This document shows positions 48,701 to 57,700 of a DNA stretch of 64,000 nt, in pieces. The translations under genes and the position numbers were made by a program. Source of the DNA: Paracnuella aquatica (GTDB taxonomy: Bacteria; Bacteroidota; Bacteroidia; Chitinophagales; Chitinophagaceae). Every line of letters begins with the position of its first letter. The first letter of the stretch is position 1. Where the stretch lies: positions 310,001 through 374,000 of the forward strand of contig NZ_QOWJ01000002.1 of the NCBI RefSeq assembly GCF_003332885.2. Direction: 5' to 3'. The notes below the pieces were generated by a model that was not told where the DNA came from, ran no database searches, and was given only the letters and a program-made list of their open reading frames with translations.

Positions 48701-49011
48701 TGCGGGCTATTGCCACCACCGACCTCAACGGCGATGGCCGCCCCGACTTGGTACTGGGCGGCAACGAGTTTGGCCTCCTGCCGCAGTTTTCGCGGCTCGA
48801 TGGATCATACGGCTGGATGCTGATGAACGAAGGCGGCAAGTTTAAGTTGTTGGATGCGAAAACCTCCGGTGTGGCGGTGCGGGGCCAGGTGCGGGATATT
48901 GCACCCATCAGGCGGCGCAATGGCGTATCGCTGCTGTTTTTGCAAAACGGCGACCGGCCGGTGTTGTACAACCTAAAGCAGGCGCAAACCGCGCAGCGGC
49001 GCAATCAATAA
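45706..49011 (+). CDS. Large FG-GAP/VCBS-repeat lipoprotein with ASPIC/UnbV domain (CRTAC1-like), first copy
   Basis: About 1,101 residues from ATG 45706 (MNKTWWLALLIVFSCGK, lipobox FSC). An open frame from 45664 exists, but its ATG lies inside the terminator stem. Seven or more calcium-site repeats DxNxDGxxD form a first beta-propeller (DINNDGLADVFF, DINADGWLDIYV, DYDLDGDLDCYV, DINGDGYPDLYI, DINNDGHPDIFT). An ASPIC/UnbV domain (about 505-585; IAFQLKGTGANSFAIG...SRGFQSSVDYRAVIGLG) and a second set of repeats (about 640-1050; DVNGDGLEDIFIGG, DFDGDGDLDLFVG) follow. It follows a SusC/SusD pair, a recurrent arrangement of unknown function. There is no catalytic motif. Confidence 0.9.
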   Translation: MNKTWWLALLIVFSCGKPQQDTLFVLEKNTGIDFANNIRNTQEFNIFQYRNFYNGGGVAIGDINNDGLADVFFTANMGANKLYLNKGNFKFDDISEKAGIRNSGRWGTGVVMADINADGWLDIYVCNAGYQQGISNENELYINNRNGTFTEAAKQYGLAESGYTTHAAFFDYDLDGDLDCYVLKNSFIPVNTLNYANKRELRAEHWDVPEAVKGGGDKLLRNDGGKYVDVSEAAHIYGSLIGFGLGVTVGDINGDGYPDLYISNDFFERDYLYINQQDGTFKEDLENRMQHVSNFSMGADIGDINNDGHPDIFTTDMLPGNDLRLRTTTSFESWDVAQLKLRSGFYNQFQQNCLQVADGSGKFVETAFYSGVAATDWSWGGLMFDADNDGLSDIFVSNGIRHDITDQDFIDFFANEMIQEMVMTGQKSDVDQIIDRMPSRPIANKMFRNRGALKFSSEEGAWGLDQPSFSNGAAYGDLDNDGDLDLVVNNVNMPAFVYRNAAREQTGNNYIAFQLKGTGANSFAIGSTIKVFTDSGVQTRELVPSRGFQSSVDYRAVIGLGKNAAVDSAQVLWPGGAVTVLQKPELNKVHGLKQDNATPRVLAVQPAPAPMFDTVSHVFERHVEDQYVDFYNERNIPVLLSREGPKAAAADVNGDGLEDIFIGGASGQAGQLYLQTAGGFVKKQVPDFLPHAASEDVAAVFFDCDGDGDADLLVGSGGNRQDAGSLNNRLYQNDGSGGFRFVEGALPASNVNTSVIAPHDFDGDGDLDLFVGARNIVENYGLDPQSAFLVNDGTGRFAPLPVNNKQLRMGMITGAVWIDITGDGKKELVVAGEWMAPKAFSVSANGIQEIATDLAALEGWWQTAAAADLDGDGDEDLVLGNIGENFYLQPSAKEPVKLWINDFDGNGVVDKVISRTVDGRDMPVFLKRDLTDQVVSLRKGNLKHEDFARKSVQDLFSEPLLKKSTVKQFMYAASCIARNDGGGKFTIQPLPMPVQLSSVRAIATTDLNGDGRPDLVLGGNEFGLLPQFSRLDGSYGWMLMNEGGKFKLLDAKTSGVAVRGQVRDIAPIRRRNGVSLLFLQNGDRPVLYNLKQAQTAQRRNQ

Positions 49012-49025
49012 AATTGGAGCCAGCG

Positions 49026-52000
49026 ATGAAACTCACGGTAATGAAACAGGCGGGCAGTTGGGTGGCGGTGGCCCTTTGGGTACTGCTGGCGGGCGGCTGC
49101 AGCAAACCCCCAGCCCAGACGGCCCTGTTTGAAGTGCTCCAATCATCGCGTACCGGGCTGCACCACAGCAACAACCTGAAGCCTACTGCTGCCGTCAACA
49201 TGTTTACCTACATGTATTTTTACAACGGCGCCGGGGTGGGTGCCGGCGATTTCAACAACGACGGGCTCACCGATCTTTTTTTCGCGTCCAACCAGGGCGC
49301 CAACCAGCTTTATTTAAATAAGGGCAATCTTTCCTTTGAAACTGCAACGGCTGCTGCTGCCATTCCGGACCGTGGCGGCTGGTCAACCGGCGTATCGGTA
49401 GCCGATGTAAATGGCGATGGCCTGCTCGATATTTACGTGTGCCAGGTGGGTGCATTTGAATCTTTGGAGGGCGCCAACCAGTTGCTTATTTGCCAGGGCA
49501 TCAAAAACGGGGTTCCGGTGTATAAAGACGAGGCCGCCGAACGGGGCGTGGCTTTTTCCGGCTTTAGCACACAGGCCGCTTTTTTTGATTTTGACCTCGA
49601 CGGCGACCTGGATCTGTACCTGCTCAACCATGCCGTGCACCAACGGGGCAATTTTGCCGAACGCAAAGCATTTGCCGGCACCTATCATCCGCAAACCGGC
49701 GACCGGTTTTACCGCAACGACGGCGGCCATTTTACCGACATAACCCGCGAAAGCGGCATCAACTCCACGGCCATTGGTTACGGCTTGGGCATTGCTGTTT
49801 CCGACATCAACCTCGATGGCTACCCCGACCTGTACATCGGCAATGATTTTCACGAAAACGATTACCTCTACATCAATACCGGCAAGGGCAGTTTTACGGA
49901 TGAAGGTGCCCGGCAAATGGGCCATACCAGCCAGTTTTCGATGGGTGTGGATGTGGCCGATGCAGACAACGATGGGTTTCCAGAGATCATGTCGGTGGAT
50001 ATGCTTCCCGCCGACCCGTACATCCTGAAGCGTTCGCTGGGAGATGACGAGTACGCCATTTTTCAAATGAAACAGGCATACGGCTACCAGCCGCAATATG
50101 CCCGCAATGCCTTGCAGTGGAACCGCGGCAACGGCGCTTTTAGCGAGGTGGCGCAGTACGGTGGCGTGGCGGCTACCGATTGGAGCTGGGCACCGCTGTG
50201 GATGGATTTTGACAACGACGGCCTCAAAGACCTGTTTGTTTCCAACGGCATTCCGCGCCGGCTCAACGATATTGATTATGTGGCGTATGTTTCGGGTGGC
50301 CAAATGCAAACCAGCATTAGTTCGGGTGCCGTGGGCCAAAACGATTTTGCCGCCATCGATGCTTTTCCGCAGATCAAGCTGCCCAACAAATTTTTCCGCA
50401 ATGGTGGCAACCTGCAGTTTAAGGATGCAGCAGGCGCCATTGCCGGCGACAAACCTACTTTTTCGAACGGCGCCGTGTATGCCGACCTGGACAATGATGG
50501 CGACCTGGACATAGTGGTGAACAACATTGACGAGGAAGTGCTGGTGTATCAAAATAAAACTAACGATGCCGCAGCCACGCCGTTTTTGCGGCTAAAACTT
50601 GAAGGCCCGAAGGGCAATACAAAAGCGGTTGGGGCAAAATTGCTGGTGTATGCAGATGGCGGCATTCGAACCTACGAGCATATTGGGGTGCGGGGTTTCC
50701 AGTCGAGCATGGAAGTGCCGCTGCATGTAGGCCTGCACCAAACCACTGTCGATTCCATGCTTCTTATTTGGCCTGATAACAGCTACCAGCGGCTGCAGTG
50801 GAAAGCGGGCATCAACGAGCTGCGGGTACAACACAAACAAGGCCTGCCCCGCTTCGATTATACCCGTTTGCATAAAAATGACAACGCCGCAACAATTGAT
50901 TTCCAAAACATAACTGCTGCCAGCGGGCTAGAATACCGGCACAAGGAAAATGCATTTGTTGAATTTGACCGCGAGCCGCTGATGCCGCACATGGTGAGCC
51001 GTGAGGGGCCGGCAATGGCCGTAGCCGATATTAATGGCGATGGGCTCGACGATGTTTTTTTGGGCGCTGCGGCCGGCAGCACGGCAGCCATTTTGGTGCA
51101 AACAAAAGGGGGCAGATTTGTGGCGCGGGACCAACCTGCACTGCAGGCCGACAGCCTGGCCGAAGACGTGGATGCAGTGTGGGCCGATGTAAATGGTGAT
51201 GGTGCTAAAGACCTGATTGTTGCTTCGGGTGGAAACGAATACCGCGGCGAACATGCGCTGCGGCAGCCGCGGCTGTACACCAACGATGGCAGGGGCAACC
51301 TGCAACGCCAGCACGATGCTTTTGCCGGCATTTACCTTACTGCCTCCTGCGTGGTGGCGCATGATTTTACCGGCGATGGCGCCGTGGATTTGTTCATTGG
51401 CGCACGGGCCGAACCCATGGCATACGGACAGCCACCCAGGTCGTACCTGTTGCAAAATGATGGCACCGGCCGCTTTAGCGACCGGACCGCAGCACTGGCC
51501 CCGGGCCTGCAAAATGTGGGTATGGTTGGCGGTGCGGCATGGGCCGATGTGGACGGTGATGGTGACGAGGACCTGGTGCTGGCGCTACAGTGGGGGCCGG
51601 TGCAGGCATTTATCAATAATAGCGGCCGGTTTAGCGCAAAAAGCCTTACTAACGGTAATGGATGGTGGCAATTTGTGCTGCCGGTAGATGTGGATAGGGA
51701 TGGTGACCTGGACCTGATTGCAGGTAACCTGGGACAAAACCACCGCCTGCGGGCAACCGCAGACCAGCCGGTGCAGCTTTATTGCCACGACTTTGACGGC
51801 AACGGCATACAGGAGCAGGTGCTTACTTATTTTGTAGCAGGGCGTGAAATTCCTTTTGCTTCCAAAATGGATTTGGAAAAACAAATACCGCTGCTGCGTA
51901 AACAGTTTTTGTATGCGGCAGATTTTGCAAAAGCAACGCTGCCCGATATTTTGGGCAATGCAAAACTGCAGGCAGCCACCCGCCTTAAGGCTGATTATTT

Positions 52001-52379
52001 TTCCAGCGCTGTACTGCTCAATGATGGCAAGGGCACGTTTACCACCATGCCGCTGCCCTGGCAGGCGCAATTGAGCACTTACCGAACCGCAGCAGTTACT
52101 GACTTTAATGGCGACAACCTTCCCGACATCATGCTGGGTGGAAATTTTTGGGAGGCCAGCGTAGGCATCGGTCGGCAGGATGCAGCCGGCGGTATTTTTT
52201 TGATCAATAAGGGGAAGGGCAATTTTGCTGCGGCAACACCTTCATTGCAAATACAGGGGCAGGTAAGGCGCATGGCAAAATTGGATGTAGCAGGCAGTGA
52301 CGCTTTGCTGCTGGCCCGCAATAATGATAGCGCTATGTTGTTGCGGCGAATAACTCCTGTCAAACGAGTTTCGAATTAA
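49026..52379 (+). CDS. Large FG-GAP/VCBS-repeat lipoprotein with ASPIC/UnbV domain, second copy
   Basis: About 1,117 residues from ATG 49026 (MKLTVMKQAG); the lipobox is in LLAGGCSKPP. It has the same architecture as the preceding gene: propeller repeats (DFNNDGLTDLFF, DVNGDGLLDIYV, DFDLDGDLDLYL, DINLDGYPDLYI, DADNDGFPEIMS), an ASPIC/UnbV domain (about 519-595; LRLKLEGPKGNTKAVGAKLL) and a second propeller region (DINGDGLDDVFLGA, DVDGDGDEDLVLA). The two genes are nearly adjacent (14 bases) and probably arose by duplication long ago, since they differ throughout. A surface role in binding a ligand delivered to the SusC/SusD pair is plausible but unproven. Confidence 0.9.
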   Translation: MKLTVMKQAGSWVAVALWVLLAGGCSKPPAQTALFEVLQSSRTGLHHSNNLKPTAAVNMFTYMYFYNGAGVGAGDFNNDGLTDLFFASNQGANQLYLNKGNLSFETATAAAAIPDRGGWSTGVSVADVNGDGLLDIYVCQVGAFESLEGANQLLICQGIKNGVPVYKDEAAERGVAFSGFSTQAAFFDFDLDGDLDLYLLNHAVHQRGNFAERKAFAGTYHPQTGDRFYRNDGGHFTDITRESGINSTAIGYGLGIAVSDINLDGYPDLYIGNDFHENDYLYINTGKGSFTDEGARQMGHTSQFSMGVDVADADNDGFPEIMSVDMLPADPYILKRSLGDDEYAIFQMKQAYGYQPQYARNALQWNRGNGAFSEVAQYGGVAATDWSWAPLWMDFDNDGLKDLFVSNGIPRRLNDIDYVAYVSGGQMQTSISSGAVGQNDFAAIDAFPQIKLPNKFFRNGGNLQFKDAAGAIAGDKPTFSNGAVYADLDNDGDLDIVVNNIDEEVLVYQNKTNDAAATPFLRLKLEGPKGNTKAVGAKLLVYADGGIRTYEHIGVRGFQSSMEVPLHVGLHQTTVDSMLLIWPDNSYQRLQWKAGINELRVQHKQGLPRFDYTRLHKNDNAATIDFQNITAASGLEYRHKENAFVEFDREPLMPHMVSREGPAMAVADINGDGLDDVFLGAAAGSTAAILVQTKGGRFVARDQPALQADSLAEDVDAVWADVNGDGAKDLIVASGGNEYRGEHALRQPRLYTNDGRGNLQRQHDAFAGIYLTASCVVAHDFTGDGAVDLFIGARAEPMAYGQPPRSYLLQNDGTGRFSDRTAALAPGLQNVGMVGGAAWADVDGDGDEDLVLALQWGPVQAFINNSGRFSAKSLTNGNGWWQFVLPVDVDRDGDLDLIAGNLGQNHRLRATADQPVQLYCHDFDGNGIQEQVLTYFVAGREIPFASKMDLEKQIPLLRKQFLYAADFAKATLPDILGNAKLQAATRLKADYFSSAVLLNDGKGTFTTMPLPWQAQLSTYRTAAVTDFNGDNLPDIMLGGNFWEASVGIGRQDAAGGIFLINKGKGNFAAATPSLQIQGQVRRMAKLDVAGSDALLLARNNDSAMLLRRITPVKRVSN

Positions 52380-52504
52380 ACTTTGAATTGGTAAGATTTT
52401 TTATAGGCAGGTAAAATAATGTATCAATACTTTCTGCAGGACAATTCGCAATTAGAACATTACATCAACTCACTTACAAAGTAGTATCCTGTCGCCTAGT
52501 ACAC

Positions 52505-52588
52505 GTCATGCCGAACTTGTTTCGGCATCTCCTTGTGCTGTGATAACTCCGCGAAATGTAGGGGATGCCGAAACAAGTTCGGCATGAC
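52505..52588. repeat. Dispersed palindromic element, copy 2 of 3
   Basis: An 84-base copy of the palindrome, with arms GTCATGCCGAACTTGTTTCG and the complement, and a central part that differs from copies 1 and 3. It lies between the second FG-GAP gene and the convergent SRPBCC-like gene. Confidence 0.9.
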
Positions 52589-52656
52589 AGCTTCGAAGTT
52601 CAAAAGCTCGATTGATAACATTTAGTATTAGAAGCATCATCTAACCAATAAATTGC

Positions 52657-53580
52657 TCAATACACCGGGTAATAAACTTGTGTCACCCACTTCAACGTAT
52701 CAGGCTGTTGCAACCGATCGGTAACCAGTAGGGCAAACGGGATTGCCGGTGCCCGCAGGTCCTTATCCTGTGCATAATGATCCAACTGCACCAATGCCTG
52801 CTCAACGGTAGCCTGCCCGCCATTAACAGTAGCAACCAATACATTTCCACGCACCATGGCTTTGTACATAATTGAGTCTTTTGCCGGTAGTGTGCGGCTG
52901 GTGGCAACAGCCACCATGCTTTCATAATTACCATTGGCACTCTTGCTTACATGCAGGATTGGGGCGTTGGTTGCAGCGGCACCTTGTTGGCTAATGTATT
53001 GTTGCAATTTGGCAACGTTGCTATAAATTTCGGTAGCGGTGGGATACTGCGCTGTTTGAAATCGGAGCGCTACAAATGCAGTATCGGTAATGGTTTGCAG
53101 AGCAATGTCGAGGCCGTAAATATTTGTATCAGACAATGCAAATGCCTGCATGCTGTTCAGGATTTGATCCATCTTTTCTTCCACTGCATTTGCTGTCCGC
53201 CATTGGCTAAACCGCTGCCACAGGTTACCGGCTTTATTGGTGGTGTATTCCCATTTTACAACAGTGCCTTTGTTTACCGGCATCAGGGTAATAAGGCTGG
53301 TGATGCTGTCTTTTGCGGAGCGGATGTGCACCACCGTGTTATTGTATAGCTCCTTTGTAACAACAAATGCATGCTCGTCCATAAAGTATTCCCCATTGCG
53401 TACGGTGCCCGGCCACCACTTGTGCCATTGCTCTGGTTGCTGCAGCACCCGTGCCACCGATGCCGGTTTGTTATCAATAGCTATGGTGCCCGAAATGGTT
53501 TGTTGTGCAGGGATAAAAAACAGCAAAAAAGCAAAGACCGCCAACATCAACACCAGCAGTATGAGCAGGAATTTTTTCAT
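52657..53580 (-). CDS. Membrane-anchored SRPBCC plus GyrI-like effector-binding protein
   Basis: About 307 residues from ATG 53580 (MKKFLLILLVLMLAVFAFLLFF, a membrane anchor). The first part (about 30-160; PASVARVLQQPEQWHKWWPGT...LITLMPVNKGTVVKWEY) resembles an SRPBCC/START-like fold. The second (about 170-305) resembles a GyrI/effector-binding domain. This combination is known in Bacteroidota as a protein of unknown function. No partner gene is next to it. The ligand is presumably small and hydrophobic, by analogy only. Confidence 0.65.
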   Translation of the reverse strand: MKKFLLILLVLMLAVFAFLLFFIPAQQTISGTIAIDNKPASVARVLQQPEQWHKWWPGTVRNGEYFMDEHAFVVTKELYNNTVVHIRSAKDSITSLITLMPVNKGTVVKWEYTTNKAGNLWQRFSQWRTANAVEEKMDQILNSMQAFALSDTNIYGLDIALQTITDTAFVALRFQTAQYPTATEIYSNVAKLQQYISQQGAAATNAPILHVSKSANGNYESMVAVATSRTLPAKDSIMYKAMVRGNVLVATVNGGQATVEQALVQLDHYAQDKDLRAPAIPFALLVTDRLQQPDTLKWVTQVYYPVY

Positions 53581-53686
53581 GAATGGGAGCATTGAATGCA
53601 ACGCACTAACCGGTTAAACAAGCGACAATGTTATTATATGCCACTTGTGTTTCATCATACCAAAAATATCCATCCTTTTTGCATCA

Positions 53687-54292
53687 TTACACATGCTGCT
53701 GGTGTTCGATGATAAAAATGATGACCTCATCCAACGTAAGCGAAGTGCGGCCCAACGCATCTGCAATATCCTCGCGGCTAACCTGTGCGGCAAATGCAGG
53801 CGTCTTTAATTTTTTCTGCACGCTTTTTACATCCATGCCATCGTAGCGCTGCGGCCGCACCAGTGCAGCGGCATGTATAAAGCCGGAAAGCTCGTCGAAC
53901 ACATAGATCATTTTTTCCATGCTGCTTTCGGGCTCCACACCAAAATGGCGCGGCCCATGCGAAGCAATACAGCGGATAATGGACGGATCAATATGACGGC
54001 GCTCCAATTCTTCCACAATGATGCGGCAATGTTCGGTGGGGTGCTTTTCCCAATCGGCATCGTGCAGCAGCCCGGCCAGCCACCATTTGTGTGCCTCATT
54101 TTCGGATAGGCCTTCCCGCTGCAAAGCCCATGCTTTCATTACTGCGGCCACCTGTTTCATGTGCAGGCGCAGCCGGTCGTTTTCCACCCATTGGTGCAGC
54201 AGCTCGAAGGCTTCCGTTTCGGTAAGCACGTTGTCTTTATCGGCGGGGTTGCCAAACTCGGTGCGGCCCAGCGGTTGAATGGTTTCAGCCAT
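53687..54292 (-). CDS. HD-domain phosphohydrolase-like protein
   Basis: A 201-residue protein of the HD superfamily, which hydrolyses phosphate esters at a metal site. Ligands are H44, the doublet H77-D78 in GLLHDADW and D133 in VFDELSG; the intervening histidine H112 (SHGPRHFG) also fits. The length and the ELSGFIHAAALVRP segment match the small stand-alone HD proteins of Bacteroidota. Substrate unknown. It is divergent from the giant adhesin gene. Confidence 0.85.
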   Translation of the reverse strand: MAETIQPLGRTEFGNPADKDNVLTETEAFELLHQWVENDRLRLHMKQVAAVMKAWALQREGLSENEAHKWWLAGLLHDADWEKHPTEHCRIIVEELERRHIDPSIIRCIASHGPRHFGVEPESSMEKMIYVFDELSGFIHAAALVRPQRYDGMDVKSVQKKLKTPAFAAQVSREDIADALGRTSLTLDEVIIFIIEHQQHV

Positions 54293-54710
54293 ATAGTGTT
54301 GTAAAAAGTATTTTAAATATTGAATTGACCAAGGGCAATTTAACCATTACTAAGCAACCTTGATGGTTACATGGCAGCTTTATTAAATTTGATCCACCTG
54401 AATGCATGCATTGCTTTCGATAATCGATAACGTGATGAAATTTTTATTTATTTCCCAACTACAGTTTGTGCAAATATTTTATGTGATGCCATTATAAAAG
54501 CGCTTAAGCTAAGTAGTTATAGGAGCAATCACTTAATTGTTTAAATAACTGATGCGCCCTGCTTATTGCATTTATGTTTTATTATTTCTTTGCCGCACGT
54601 AACACTATTATTGCATTGATTTGTAATGTACGTGTATCATCGCCCCACCCCATACAGCTAGCACTAGCTTAGCCAATATCCTTTAATAAACGTATAGATC
54701 CATTCTGCTT
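54293..54710. other. A/T-rich gap before the giant adhesin gene
   Basis: A 418-base region of low G+C between the divergent HD-protein and adhesin genes. It must carry both promoters. TTTCTTTG at 54585-54592 is near the -7 consensus, but no well-spaced -33 partner is present. No gene-like frame was seen. Confidence 0.5.
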
Positions 54711-57700
54711 ATGATGACCACTTACCTCCGGGTAGTAAAGGCTGCTGTGCGCCAACTCCTGTACAGCAATGCGCCGGCCACCAGCCACAAGTTGACTACT
54801 ACTTTTATCCTGCTATTTGCCGCTTTTTTTGCCACTGCACAAGGGCCAACGTTTAACAGTACGCCTGTTACTACCGCTACAGTTGGGCAGCCGTATACCT
54901 ATGGCGCATCTGCAACAGAGCCATCTAATAAGCCGCTAACAATCAGCCCCGTTACTGTTCCTTCATGGCTTACATTTAGCAGCTCGGGGCAAAGTACATC
55001 AACCCAGTTTGGTGGCGCAGTTAGTCATCCAGGAGGAATTGCGGGGGATGCCTCAGGAAATGTTTATGTGGCAGACCTTACCGGTCAACAGATCTACAAA
55101 ATAACGCCGGATGGCACCACCACTCCTTGGTTCAAAAACAGAGGGGTTTATATCTATGCTATGATGGTACATGGAAATGACCTGTACGTTTCCAACTTTT
55201 ATGACAATCAAAATTATGGTAATGGTTCCATCACCAAAATAAACCTCACCGGTACGCCCACAGAAACAACTGTAGTAGCTCAAGGAGTTTTGTATAATCC
55301 CTTATCAATGGCATATAGGGATGGTTTTATATATATAGCCGACTATGGGGCGGGGAAAATTCGAAGGCATAATTTAGCTAGTAAGACAACCACTGATGTA
55401 GCAACGCTATATGATGTCTTTGGTTTGGGCTTCAATCAGTCCGGTTTGCTGTATGCTGCAAGTTGGAGCTATTCAAAAGTATACACCATAAATCCCTCGG
55501 TTGCTAATCCGCAAAGTACATTGATTGAAAAAATCACGTTGCCAAGCAGTGCAAGTGATGTAAAGGTTGATGCAAATGGCTATGTATATGTGAGCGGCTA
55601 CGGCTTTGTCCGTAAATACACGCCTGATTTAAGTACATACACGAGTGCTTGGTCAGGCAACCAAATTGTATGGGGTATGTCCCTGACTCCGGGAGGTGCA
55701 TTGGTTTTTGGGCTTGAGGAGTCTAGTCAGGTGCACAAACTGCAAACAGGCGCCACAATCTCGGGTACGCCTACAATTAATAACATCGGTGTACACGCAG
55801 TTTCCATCAAAGCCGACAACGGAACTACTGCAACACTGCAAAACTTTAATGTAACGGTCTATGGTCCTTCTACTTTTACGGTAAGCAATCTTACTAAAAA
55901 TGTGGGCGACGCACCATTTCAATTGACCGATCCAACATCGAACAGTTCGGGTGCATTTACCTATACCAGCAGCAATAGCGCAGTGGCTACCATAAGCGGC
56001 AATACCGTTACCATTGTTGGTGTAGGAAATACTACTATTACCGCCACGCAGGCGGCTTCGGGTTTGTACCTGGCAACGCCCAAAACATTTACCCTTACGG
56101 TAAATGCGCAAAAGCCAGTGATCAGTTCCTTTAGTCCAACCAGTGGGCCGGCAGGCACCACCATTACCATTGATGGTAGTTACTTTACCGGCGCTACTGC
56201 CGTAAGTATTGGTGGCGTTCCTGTAACCGGTTTTACCGTGCAAAGCAACACACGCATTGTTGCCACCGTGCCGGCAGGTACCATCAACGGTACTATTGCT
56301 GTTACCACTGCAGCCGGCACTGGCACCAGCAGTGCATCGTTTAGTTCGGCACTGCCTCCGGCCATTACATCGTTTGCACCAACGTCGGCACTTGCTGGTG
56401 CCACCATTACCATTACCGGCACCAACCTTACCGGTGCTACCGCGGTTTACATCAACGATGTAGCTGTTAACTCGTTTACCGTGGTAAGTGCTACTTCCAT
56501 TACGGCAGTAGTGGCCAACAACAATACTACGGGTAAAATAAAAATTACAACCGCGGGTGGCACCTCTATCACCACCGGCAATTTTACCGTACTCAAAAAC
56601 CCAACGATCTCGGGCTTTGCAACGCTGAATAAAACATACGGCGACGCACCATTTCAGTTGACTGCGCCCACCTCGAACAGCACGGGTGCATTTACTTATA
56701 CCAGCAGCAATACATCTGTGGCTACCATCAACGGTAGCACGGTAACCATTGTTGGTGCAGGCAGTGCTACCATCACTGCTACACAGGCAGCCGATGCCAA
56801 CTATGTTGGCGGTAGCGTTACCGCAGAATTAACCGTGATTAAAGCAATGCCTGTAATCACTGGCTTTGTACAGATCAATAAAACTTACGGCGATGCTCCG
56901 TTTGTTATTACAGCGCCAACTTCTACCAGCACGGGCTTATTTAATTATATCAGCAGCGATCCTTCTGTGGCAATGGTTGCAGGCAACACCATCACCATCA
57001 TGGGTGCGGGTACTGCTTCTATTATTGCACACCAGGTAGATGATGCCAACTACATGAGCAGTTCGGTAGCCACTACCATAATTGTTGTAAAGGCTACCCC
57101 TTCGATCAGTGGTTTTTCTCCACTGGCAAAAACCTATGGTGATGCTCCATTCAACCTGACAACTCCGGCATCGAACAGCCTTGGCGCAATTACATACACC
57201 AGTGGAAATGCTACTGTTGCAACCATTAGTGGCAACACTGTTACTATTGCAGGTGCGGGCTCCGCTGTTATTACAGCAACACAGGCTGAAACACCTAATT
57301 ATAAAAGCGCTTCGGTTACGGCTAACCTTATAGTAAGCAAAACTGTTCCGGTTGTCTCCAATTTTGCAGCCATAACAAAAACCTATGGCGATGCAGCATT
57401 TACTTTGGTAAAACCAACTTCTGCCAGCACGGGTGCATTTACTTATACCAGCAGTAATGTTGCAGTAGCTACTGTTAATGGCAGCACGGTAACCATCAAA
57501 GGCGCCGGCACTGCTACCATTACGGCTACGCAGGCTGCAGATGCAAACTATCTCGCTGCAACCGTTACCGCAATGCTTACGGTAAATAAAGCGCAACCGG
57601 CCATCAGTGGTTTTGCGGCGATCAGCAAAACATATGGTGATGCGGCATTTACACTTGTTGCACCAACAGCCAACAGTACCGGTGCATTTACCTACACCAG

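Noticed and set aside
49383-50552. 389-codon minus-strand frame opposite the second FG-GAP gene
   Set aside because: The repeated DxDxDG coding pattern of the sense gene gives long antisense frames; the product has no recognisable fold.
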